Assembly (NCBI GenBank): GCA_038230975.1
Contig: JBBRMF010000203.1
Coordinates: forward strand, 1-9,402
DNA length: 9,402 nt
DNA from: JANXVV01 sp038230975
Lineage (GTDB): Bacteria; Planctomycetota; Phycisphaerae; Tepidisphaerales; Tepidisphaeraceae
Reading direction: 5' to 3'
Within the stretch, counting starts at the first letter, position 1. Every line of letters starts with the position of its first letter. The translations under genes were made by a program, and so were the position numbers. Of this stretch, positions 1 through 5,678 are shown in pieces. The notes beneath the pieces were generated by a model that was not told where the DNA came from, did not search any database, and was given only the letters and a program-made list of their open reading frames with translations.

Positions 1-766
1 CATTAAGTTGCGTCGAAACCGGTAAAATCTGCGGCTGATTCAGCGTGATCACATGAATCACTTCGGCGATTGTGAGGCCAACCGCCCAACCCGCACCACC
101 TTTAAGCTTGATGCACTCGGCCCCGCTGGTCTTCGTGCGATCGAATACTTTGGTTTGAACATTCGATCCGAAATTCGGCATCTTGATCAACGACAACCCG
201 GCGGCGGTGGCGCTGGACCAGATGGGGACCATGCTGTCGCCATGTTCGCCAAGGATGAGGGCTTTGATCTGGCTGGGCGGCAGGCCGGTTTCGAGCGAGA
301 TGAGCGAACGGAAACGCGCCGTATCCAGTTGCGTGCCCAGGCCGATGACTTTGGACGGGTCCCATTTCAAAAAGTCGATTGCCAGCCGTGTCAGCACGTC
401 GACCGGGTTGGAGACGATAAAAATGATCGCGTCTTTTTTCAGTCCGGCGGTTTTCAGTGATTCGAGAATCTGCTTGAACAAACTCACGTTGCGATTGATC
501 AGATCCAGTCGGCTTTCATCCGGCTTGCGGCGAAGCCCGGCGGTGATGCAGATCAAATCTGCATCGGCGCATTTTTCATAGCCGCCGGCGTAGATCTTCT
601 GATCGCCGATCACGCTCGTGCCGTGCAGCAGATCGAGCGCTTCGCCTTGAGCCATTTGTTCGTTCGCGTCAAGAAGATGGATTTCGCTGACCAGCCCCGC
701 GCACTGCAGCGCGAATGCCGCATTGGAACCGACTCGACCGCCACCACCGATGATTGAAACTTTCAT
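1..766 (-). CDS. L-lactate/malate dehydrogenase family protein, 3' end missing
   Basis: NAD-dependent 2-hydroxyacid dehydrogenase of the LDH/MDH family, last gene of the BMC operon. 255 residues are present; the family is about 310 long, so roughly 55 C-terminal residues lie beyond the left edge. The N-terminus MKVSIIGGGGRVGS is the Rossmann glycine loop, followed by the NAD-binding aspartate in HLLDAN (D33). The mobile loop reads AGLRRKPDESR, where R80 stands at the substrate-choosing position (Gln in lactate, Arg in malate dehydrogenases) and R86 matches catalytic Arg109. D148 and R151 in TQLDTAR match Asp168/Arg171, and H175 in GEHGDS is the catalytic histidine. The ATG at 766 has AGGAAG about 8 nt upstream. 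The family is expected to recycle NAD in this type of BMC, possibly by reducing lactaldehyde or a 2-oxoacid; the true substrate is inferred. The name malate dehydrogenase is favoured by R80 only. Confidence 0.92.
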   Translation of the reverse strand, partial: MKVSIIGGGGRVGSNAAFALQCAGLVSEIHLLDANEQMAQGEALDLLHGTSVIGDQKIYAGGYEKCADADLICITAGLRRKPDESRLDLINRNVSLFKQILESLKTAGLKKDAIIFIVSNPVDVLTRLAIDFLKWDPSKVIGLGTQLDTARFRSLISLETGLPPSQIKALILGEHGDSMVPIWSSATAAGLSLIKMPNFGSNVQTKVFDRTKTSGAECIKLKGGAGWAVGLTIAEVIHVITLNQPQILPVSTQLN

Positions 767-805
767 TGCCGTGCTTCCTGGAAGAGTAAAATCAAAGAGA
801 TTTTG

Positions 806-891
806 GCCACGGATCGGGCACAGATGTACTTAGATCAAGAGCAATATTTGAATTGTCTTTCATCCGTGTTCATCTGTGCCCTATCCGTGGC
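806..891. repeat. Inverted repeat IR1 in the aldolase-dehydrogenase junction
   Basis: Arms at 806-826 and 871-891 pair at 20 of 21 positions; each contains CCACGGAT and GGGCACAGATG or its complement. The 44-nt loop can pair further but imperfectly (GATCAAGAGCAAT near 833 against ATTGTCTTTCATC near 853). The element fills most of the 144-bp gap between the aldolase stop and the dehydrogenase start. There is no T-tract after the stem in the direction of transcription, so it is not a normal intrinsic terminator. Confidence 0.9.
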
Positions 892-910
892 AACTCCGTG
901 TTTTTGTAGC

Positions 911-1816
911 CTAGGTCGATGCCATGATCTGATCGGTGATGGTTTGAACCAGTTGTTCGACATCGGCTTCGCTATATTTCTGCGGGGTCATCTGCGAGAT
1001 GGCGCGCTCGATGGCCGAGGGCTGCGGGACGGCACACGTGCCGCCGTTGCTGCTCATGCGGCCTTTACCGCCGAAGTCACCGCTGACGCGCGACATGTAA
1101 TCGCTGGTTGAGCAGGCGACCTGGCCTTTTTTCGCGTCGGCCATTCGAGGGTCATCGAAACCGAAGCGTTCTTTCAGCTTGACGAGCTCGACCATGTCAT
1201 TGGCGTTGAGCGTGTTGACGGAGCCGAGTTGCTTGGTGAGCAGTAGAATGCGGGCGTAAGCATCGACAATTTCAAGCTGGTAGTAGGCGTACTCCATGTC
1301 CTTGTGGAAGCAGACCACGCCGTGATTGCCCATGAGAATCGTGTTGCTGTCTTTGACGAATGGAAGGATCGATTCACCGAGGCGTTTATCGCCCGGCGTG
1401 ACATACGGCGCGGTTTTCACCGGGCCGAGGAACACTTCGGCTTCCGGGTGAATGCAGGTCGGCAGTTCGACGCCGGCGATGGCAAATGCAGTGGCGTGCG
1501 GAGGGTGGCTGTGAATGACGGCGTTCACATCAGGCCGCGCTTTGTAGATGGCGGCGTGCATCAGAAATTCGCTCGTCCGCTTCATCTTGCCGGCGAGCTG
1601 TTTACCGTCGCCGTCGACGGTGCAAATCTGATCGGGTTTCAGATCGCCCTTGCTGATGCCGGTCGGCGTGCAGAGAAAGCGATTTTCACCGATGCGGTAC
1701 GAGTGATTGCCTTCGTTGCCGGCGCAGAATCCCTTGAGCCAGATGCGACGGCCGATGGAGCACATTTGCTCCTTCATTTTAAATTCAGACACGGTAGTGC
1801 TTTTGGTATAGGCCAT
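911..1816 (-). CDS. Class II aldolase (fuculose/rhamnulose-1-phosphate type) with C-terminal encapsulation helix
   Basis: Zinc-dependent class II aldolase, 301 residues, predicted to cleave L-fuculose- or L-rhamnulose-1-phosphate to dihydroxyacetone phosphate and L-lactaldehyde, the signature reaction of this BMC type. Residues 25-200 form the fold: GNHSYRIG (phosphate site), E83 in TSEFLMH (matches catalytic Glu73 of FucA), the zinc ligands H102 and H104 in IHSHPPH, and H165 in GNHG. FucA-type aldolases end near residue 215. Here about 80 further residues follow: a linker rich in Gly, Ser, Asp and Lys, then an amphipathic helix at about 281-300 (YSEADVEQLVQTITDQIMAS). That helix shares DVEQLV with the N-terminal helix of PduL in the same operon and is read as an encapsulation peptide. 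An in-frame GTG at 1834 lies inside a repeat; the ATG at 1816 is preferred because AAGGAA sits 4 nt upstream. Fuculose versus rhamnulose preference cannot be told from sequence. Confidence 0.93.
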   Translation of the reverse strand: MAYTKSTTVSEFKMKEQMCSIGRRIWLKGFCAGNEGNHSYRIGENRFLCTPTGISKGDLKPDQICTVDGDGKQLAGKMKRTSEFLMHAAIYKARPDVNAVIHSHPPHATAFAIAGVELPTCIHPEAEVFLGPVKTAPYVTPGDKRLGESILPFVKDSNTILMGNHGVVCFHKDMEYAYYQLEIVDAYARILLLTKQLGSVNTLNANDMVELVKLKERFGFDDPRMADAKKGQVACSTSDYMSRVSGDFGGKGRMSSNGGTCAVPQPSAIERAISQMTPQKYSEADVEQLVQTITDQIMAST

Positions 1817-1829
1817 AAAATTCCTTATG

Positions 1830-1905
1830 ACCACGAAGGCACGAAGACACGAAGAAAATCAAAATACATTTTGCAATTTCCTTCGTGTCTTCGTGCCTTC
1901 GTGGT
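1830..1905. repeat. Inverted repeat IR2 between EutN-3 and the aldolase
   Basis: Arms of 25 nt at 1830-1854 and 1881-1905 are perfectly complementary and are built from a short period (CACGAAGGCACGAAGACACG). The 26-nt loop is AT-rich. The right arm ends 4 nt from the EutN-3 stop codon at 1910. The left arm begins 3 nt beyond the aldolase ribosome binding site (AAGGAA, 1821-1826), so the site stays outside the hairpin. Confidence 0.93.
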
Positions 1906-1909
1906 AAAT

Positions 1910-2203
1910 CTAGAGTTCAGTTTCCACGGTCACTTGCTCCAATATCGCCGCGTTGTATGCGTCGATCGGGACTTTTTTTTCCGGGTAAAACGGCATCGTC
2001 GCCTCGCGGCTTTCGGTGAAGGCGATCAGGTCGCCGTCGGTGGCACCGAAGTGGTCGTAGACGACTAACGACTCGGTGCTTTTTCGCGGCTGGCCGGTCA
2101 GGGAAAAACGATCCTGCACTTCCACCAGCAAAAATCGGCCGCCCACGAGCGACTCGTGCAACTGTGTCATCACTACACGGCCAACGACTTTACCTATCCG
2201 CAT
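1910..2203 (-). CDS. EutN/CcmL-type BMC pentamer shell protein 3 (BMC-P)
   Basis: 97-residue BMC-P protein, expected to form pentamers capping shell vertices. The opening MRIGKVVGRVVMT is typical of EutN/CcmL. The core beta strand region is at 20-62 and the C-terminal VPIDAYNAAILEQVTVE takes the place of the usual PxDAxIVGIVD segment. It is the most divergent of the three copies: the usual GAGxGDxVLVxxGSSAR stretch reads FGATDGDLIAFTESREAT (about 52-69). The start ATG at 2203 lies 10 nt inside the end of the RpiB-like gene, with AGGAG 8 nt upstream, so its translation is probably coupled to that gene. This is the only operon junction with no inverted repeat. Confidence 0.87.
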   Translation of the reverse strand: MRIGKVVGRVVMTQLHESLVGGRFLLVEVQDRFSLTGQPRKSTESLVVYDHFGATDGDLIAFTESREATMPFYPEKKVPIDAYNAAILEQVTVETEL

Positions 2204-2823
2204 GATGAAAGCTCCTGAAGCTGTTGCTTCACTTCATCACTCAGCGGACGTTGGCCGGCTCTTACAAATCGGCTAAGCAAATTCTTGATCTGCGAAAGTG
2301 TTTTGTACGGATATTCGATGATCAGCACGTTCGCGGCAATCGACTGAATGCCCTGCTCGACGGATTCAAGACACGTGCCGAGCACCGCGCGAAGCGACGG
2401 ACATCGATTGGCAAAAAGCATCGGCATGGCACCGGTCTGCACGAGGAAAACACCGCCCGTTGCTCGACTGGATTTCACTTCGATCGCCAGATGTTTGATG
2501 GCCGCGACGATATTTTTGGCATCGGCGGGAAGGTCGATCAGATTGAGGTTCGTTTCTTTTGCCTGCGCACTTATAGCAGCTTTTGCCGCGCCGCAGGCGC
2601 CATCGCACCACCAGAGAAATGGGCTGCCATCGGTGGTGAGTTTGTTTGATTGACCAATCGGTTGGATCGTGGGTTTCGGAGCCTCGACGTTGCTGTAGCC
2701 GATGGTGATTTTCTTGGCGCGGGCCCAGTCGGTAGCCAGCGGAGACAGTCGCGCGCCATACGGCAGCACGAGTTGCCCGTGGCTGCGGTGGAGGTCTTCG
2801 AGTTGGCGGGCGGTGAAAATCAT
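2194..2823 (-). CDS. RpiB-like BMC protein without the catalytic residues, EutT-like N-terminal motif
   Basis: 209-residue protein of unproven function. Residues 1-43 (TARQLEDLH...GQLVLPYGARLSPLATDWAR) resemble the short N-terminal motif of EutT-type BMC proteins, a glycine/leucine turn and then LTPxA. Residues about 68-190 look like the ribose-5-phosphate isomerase B (RpiB/LacAB) fold: FANRCPSLRAVL matches the family segment ANKVPGIRAAL, and AANVLIIEYPYKTL matches the NDANVLCLG region. The catalytic cysteine turn CGTGIGM is replaced by VQTGAMPM (128-135), and the N-terminal SDHAG of the family by CDGACGA (73-79). It is therefore likely a non-catalytic, structural or ligand-binding relative. 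The upstream context is a hairpin junction with no clear Shine-Dalgarno. Its end overlaps EutN-3 by 10 nt. The fold assignment is from motif memory and is moderately sure; the gene itself is certain. Confidence 0.75.
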   Translation of the reverse strand: MIFTARQLEDLHRSHGQLVLPYGARLSPLATDWARAKKITIGYSNVEAPKPTIQPIGQSNKLTTDGSPFLWWCDGACGAAKAAISAQAKETNLNLIDLPADAKNIVAAIKHLAIEVKSSRATGGVFLVQTGAMPMLFANRCPSLRAVLGTCLESVEQGIQSIAANVLIIEYPYKTLSQIKNLLSRFVRAGQRPLSDEVKQQLQELSSCG

Positions 2824-2831
2824 GTCTTAAA

Positions 2832-2955
2832 AACTCGAAATCCGAAATCTGAAATCCGAAAAAAGTTCGAAAGAAAAAATCAGAAGCTTAGAACGCATGT
2901 TTTCGCATTTTATCCTTCGAACTTTTTTCGAGTTTCTGATTTCGAGGTTCTGATT
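2832..2955. repeat. Inverted repeat IR3 between EutN-2 and the RpiB-like gene
   Basis: Arms at about 2832-2871 and 2916-2955. The inner 15 nt CGAAAAAAGTTCGAA pair perfectly; the outer parts are AT-rich variants of GAAATCTGAAATCCG and pair imperfectly. Loop 2872-2915. Same family as IR9 (7491-7629). The right arm lies inside the 3' end of the EutN-2 gene and encodes its last residues. Confidence 0.85.
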
Positions 2956-3215
2956 TCATCCATGTCTTCAAGCCCGATCACGAACCATCGCGCCGGGCTT
3001 TTATCATTGCCAACATATTCGCGGGCACCTTTACCATCCGAGTTTAAAATCACCGTCTGGCCCGCGCCGGCGTTGTATTTGTCGACGGCGACGACCGGGT
3101 CGGCTTCGGGTTCGCGTTTGACGTTCAAGGGCTGCACGATCACCAGCCGCCAACCGTTCAGGGAGGCATGCTTGATCGTTGAAGTGGCGTGGCCGATGAC
3201 GGTTCCAAGTTGCAT
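2910..3215 (-). CDS. EutN/CcmL-type BMC pentamer shell protein 2 (BMC-P) with repeat-derived tail
   Basis: 101-residue BMC-P protein, a predicted vertex pentamer. MQLGTVIGHATSTIKH is the standard opening, followed by WRLVIVQPLNVK, VVAVDKYNAGAGQTVILNSDGKGAR (family: VAVDxVGAGxGExVLVxxGSSAR) and FVIGLEDMD near the end. The normal domain finishes at about residue 86; residues 88-101 (IRTSKSETRKKFEG) are read through one arm of the inverted repeat IR3 and are unlike any BMC-P terminus I know. The ATG at 3215 is chosen because MQLG fits the family; a second ATG at 3230 would add MPRNT and lies inside repeat IR4. Neither has a Shine-Dalgarno: only GAAATACA separates the hairpin from the start codon. 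Confidence 0.88.
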   Translation of the reverse strand: MQLGTVIGHATSTIKHASLNGWRLVIVQPLNVKREPEADPVVAVDKYNAGAGQTVILNSDGKGAREYVGNDKSPARWFVIGLEDMDEIRTSKSETRKKFEG

Positions 3216-3223
3216 TGTATTTC

Positions 3224-3286
3224 GTGGCATGGGCGTCTCGCCAGTGCTCCTTGCCTAAAAATGCACGGGCGAGACGCCCATGCCAC
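3224..3286. repeat. Inverted repeat IR4 between aldehyde dehydrogenase and EutN-2
   Basis: Arms of 24 nt at 3224-3247 and 3263-3286 pair at 23 positions; the outer 19 nt, GTGGCATGGGCGTCTCGCC, pair perfectly. Loop of 15 nt. The element occupies nearly the whole 77-bp gap, and its left edge is 8 nt from the EutN-2 start codon. No T-tract follows it, so it is not a classical terminator. Confidence 0.93.
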
Positions 3287-3292
3287 CGAATC

Positions 3293-4765
3293 TCAAATCA
3301 TCCGCAGGCTTCCGGCGATCATCACGCGGCGAAATCGGGTGAACGTCAACGGTGTCGTGATTCCTTCACCCGTGGGGGTGGCGATGCTGTAGCTGAGGAA
3401 GCCCTGGCCACCCAATCCCAAACCGGTCGGGCTTGCGCCATTCACGACGAATAAAGTGGTGTTGGCGCGTTTTCCAAACTTCGTCACCGTATCCATGTTG
3501 CGGCTATGGATGATCGCGGTATGGCGATAATCGTGCTCGGCCTGAATCGCCAGGTCCATCGCTTCATTCACGTCTTTCACGCGCACAAATGGGACGAACG
3601 GCATCATTTGTTCTTCCTGAACAAAAAGGTGATCGGACTTGGTTTCACCAATTAAAAGTTGGGTGGATGGGGGCACTGAAGTGCCTGCCGCCGCCGCGAG
3701 GAAGCTGGCGTCGCGGCCGACGTAATCTTTGTTCACGTGCAGTTTGCCGTCGGAACCGGGGGTGAATGCTTTTTTCGTCAGCGTGTCGATCTGCTGGGCG
3801 TTCAGGATGAAGGCACCGTGCTTTTCCATCTTGGCCATCAGCTTGTCGAAGACGGCTTCGACGCAGAAGACTTCTTTTTCACCGATGCAAAGCAGGTTGT
3901 TGTCGTAGGCGGCACCTTTGACAATTGAAGACGCGGTGTTGTCGAGACAGGCAGTTTCATCGACGACCACCGGCGGATTGCCGGGGCCTGCGACGATGGC
4001 GCGTTTCTTGGCGGCGAGTGCGGCGCGGGCGACGGCGGGGCCTCCGGTGACAACCGTCAACGCAATTCCGCGATGATTGAAAATCGCTTCGGCGGTTTCA
4101 AGCGTCGGTGGGGCGATGCAGGTAAGCAGCGAATCAATGCCGAACTTCGCGGCGATGGCTTTGTTATATTCGCGCACGGCATGGGCGGCGCAGTTCACGC
4201 CGCTGGGGTGCGGGTTGAAAATTACGGCGTTACCGCTGGCGATCATGCTTACGGCGTTGGCGGACAACGTGGGCACGCTGTGCGTCACCGGGGTGATCGC
4301 GCCGATCACACCAAACGGCGCGGCTTCATCAAGGCAAACCCCGTTGCTGCCGCTGTCACAATACGTCCGGAGAAATTCAACGCCGGGCACTAGCTCAAGG
4401 ATTTGCAGCTTTTCGATCTTGTGATCGAGGCGGCCGATTTTTGTTTCGTCCAGCTCCATCTTGCCCCAGGCGGCGGCGTTGTCTTTCGCGGTCTTTTTGA
4501 TGAGCTTCACGATCGCATCGCGATCCTCCAGCGTCAGCTTCATCAGCTTGGCTTGCGATTCCGTGGCGGCTTTGACCGCGTCATCGACATTGGCAAAAAC
4601 GCCATACTGACCCACCGGATCCTGAATGCGATGCGGATGGGCGTAACCTTCGGCGCGCCTGGGTTCTTCGGCGGCAACGGTTTCACCAGCGCGAGGGCTT
4701 GCGCCGCGGCTGTTGAGCCGCTTCATCACTTCGGCTACGACATCGGTTATGAGGGCTGTGTCCAT
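3293..4765 (-). CDS. CoA-acylating aldehyde dehydrogenase (EutE/PduP type) with N-terminal encapsulation peptide
   Basis: 490-residue BMC aldehyde dehydrogenase, predicted to convert L-lactaldehyde, CoA and NAD to L-lactyl-CoA and NADH in the shell lumen. Residues 3-20 (TALITDVVAEVMKRLNSR) form an amphipathic helix followed by a flexible linker to about 45, the layout of PduP and EutE encapsulation peptides. The NAD/CoA domain follows: NGVCLDEAAPFGVIGAITPV (141-160) and SGNAVIFNPHPSG (177-189). C293 in DNNLLCIGEKE is the catalytic cysteine. The C-terminal part contains GLGGQGFLSYSIATPTGEG, usual for this family. The ATG at 4765 is preferred over an in-frame TTG at 4780 because MDTALITDVV fits the peptide and no better ribosome site exists; neither start has a strong Shine-Dalgarno. 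Repeat IR5 lies just upstream and IR4 just downstream. Confidence 0.94.
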   Translation of the reverse strand: MDTALITDVVAEVMKRLNSRGASPRAGETVAAEEPRRAEGYAHPHRIQDPVGQYGVFANVDDAVKAATESQAKLMKLTLEDRDAIVKLIKKTAKDNAAAWGKMELDETKIGRLDHKIEKLQILELVPGVEFLRTYCDSGSNGVCLDEAAPFGVIGAITPVTHSVPTLSANAVSMIASGNAVIFNPHPSGVNCAAHAVREYNKAIAAKFGIDSLLTCIAPPTLETAEAIFNHRGIALTVVTGGPAVARAALAAKKRAIVAGPGNPPVVVDETACLDNTASSIVKGAAYDNNLLCIGEKEVFCVEAVFDKLMAKMEKHGAFILNAQQIDTLTKKAFTPGSDGKLHVNKDYVGRDASFLAAAAGTSVPPSTQLLIGETKSDHLFVQEEQMMPFVPFVRVKDVNEAMDLAIQAEHDYRHTAIIHSRNMDTVTKFGKRANTTLFVVNGASPTGLGLGGQGFLSYSIATPTGEGITTPLTFTRFRRVMIAGSLRMI

Positions 4766-4792
4766 GGATTGCTTGCTCAAAATTGCAAATAA

Positions 4793-4864
4793 CGAATAAC
4801 GAAATTCGAATTCACGAAAGAAGGGATTTCATTCGTCATTCGTGAATTCGAATTTCGTTATTCG
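4793..4864. repeat. Inverted repeat IR5 between EutN-1 and aldehyde dehydrogenase
   Basis: Perfect 26-nt arms at 4793-4818 and 4839-4864, with core ACGAAATTCGAATTCACGAA, and a 20-nt loop. Same family as IR6. The right arm contains the stop codon and the last sense codon of EutN-1 (TAA at 4858-4860). Confidence 0.95.
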
Positions 4865-5181
4865 CCGCTCGCCTGATAAAACGCTTTCCCGCCAAACGTC
4901 GCTGAATCGACGATCCCGATGATGACGGCGTCGGCAGGGAGGTTCTTGGTCTGCTCGGTCATGCGGGCACTGCTGCCTTGCACGACCAATACCAGTTGAC
5001 CTTCACCGGCACCGACCGAATCGAGCGCCACGATGGCACGGCCGGTGTTACCGAGCGACGCCGGTTTGCCGGAGTCGTCGTACTTCACATTCAGCGGTTC
5101 GACGACGTAGAGCTTCTGACCGAGAAGAATCTTGTCCTTCTGGCTGGCAACTACGTGACCGGTTACGCGGGCGAGAAACAT
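4858..5181 (-). CDS. EutN/CcmL-type BMC pentamer shell protein 1 (BMC-P)
   Basis: 107-residue BMC-P protein, the most canonical of the three copies. MFLARVTGHVVASQKD opens the fold, GQKLYVVEPLNV follows at 21-32, VALDSVGAGEGQLVLVVQGS (51-70, then SAR) is the family hallmark, and PADAVIIGIVDSATFGG closes it at 82-98, with a short tail. Pentamers of this family cap the vertices of the shell. The ATG at 5181 has AGGAA 5 nt upstream; upstream in-frame codons to 5229 are repeat sequence and were left out. Repeat IR6 precedes it and its stop codon lies inside IR5. Confidence 0.95.
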   Translation of the reverse strand: MFLARVTGHVVASQKDKILLGQKLYVVEPLNVKYDDSGKPASLGNTGRAIVALDSVGAGEGQLVLVVQGSSARMTEQTKNLPADAVIIGIVDSATFGGKAFYQASGE

Positions 5182-5194
5182 GGGGATTCCTGAA

Positions 5195-5322
5195 AATAAC
5201 GAATGACGAAATTCGAATTCACGAATCAATCACGAATGACGAATTCACGAACAACGAGTCGAAGAGTGCCGTGCAATACGGGACGCATTCATTCGTGTAT
5301 TCGAATTTCGTGATTCGTCATT
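5195..5322. repeat. Inverted repeat IR6 between BMC-H and EutN-1
   Basis: Arms at 5195-5226 and 5291-5322 match at 29 of 32 positions (ACGAAATTCGAAT core). The 64-nt loop holds another partial copy of the same motif (CACGAATGACGAATTCACGAA around 5231-5251), so the element looks nested or partly duplicated. Same family as IR5. It fills the 146-bp gap almost completely. Confidence 0.9.
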
Positions 5323-5327
5323 GCCGA

Positions 5328-5597
5328 CTATCCAATCTTCGCGACATCCGTATGCGGGCGCGGGATCACATGGACGCTGACGATTTCACCGACACGGCCA
5401 CCGGCTTCGGCACCGGCATCAACCGCGGCGCGGACGGCGGCAACGTCGCCACGCACCGTAATCGCCACGAGCCCGCTGCCGACTTTGTGCTGGTCGACGA
5501 ACGTGACATTGGCGGCCTTGAGCGCTGCGTCGAGGGCTTCGACCGCGGCGACAATTCCCTTGGTTTCGATCAGTCCGATTGCTTCACCGTTTGCCAT
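5328..5597 (-). CDS. BMC-H hexameric shell protein
   Basis: 89-residue single BMC domain (Pfam 00936), predicted to form the hexamers that tile the shell facets. MANGEAIGLIETKGIVAAVE is the typical first strand and helix, LDAALKAANVTFVDQHKVGS-G holds the pore loop with K38, G40, S41 and G42 (the common KxGSG pore), and VRGDVAAVRAAVDAGAEAGG is the second helix. It ends VSVHVIPRPHTDVAKIG, the usual BMC-H finish. The ATG at 5597 has GGAG 5 nt upstream; the open frame continues to 5660 but only through repeat IR7. It is about as similar to each half of the tandem shell protein at 6873-7457 as those halves are to each other. Confidence 0.96.
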   Translation of the reverse strand: MANGEAIGLIETKGIVAAVEALDAALKAANVTFVDQHKVGSGLVAITVRGDVAAVRAAVDAGAEAGGRVGEIVSVHVIPRPHTDVAKIG

Positions 5598-5619
5598 GAT
5601 CACTCCGTGTTGGTCAGTC

Positions 5620-5678
5620 GTCCGTGGTCCGTGGTCAGTTGTTGAAATGCAACTTACCACTGACCACGGACAACGGAC
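5620..5678. repeat. Inverted repeat IR7 between acetate kinase and BMC-H
   Basis: Arms at 5620-5639 and 5659-5678 match at 19 of 20 positions (GTCCGTGGTCAGT is perfect). Inside the 19-nt loop GTTG and CAAC pair again, so the hairpin is nearly closed. The kinase stop codon (TAG, 5678-5680) begins at the outer base of the right arm. Confidence 0.9.

Noticed and set aside
1304..2068. Long open frame on the plus strand (254 codons), also 5945-6637 and 7545-8273
   Set aside because: They lie opposite the aldolase, kinase and PduL genes, which have complete family motifs; the plus-strand translations show no family pattern and arise from codon bias of the real genes.
5195..5322. CRISPR-like array suggested by repeated ACGAAT/ACGAATT units
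   Set aside because: The units are not evenly spaced, there are no unique spacers of constant length, and the whole forms one inverted repeat.
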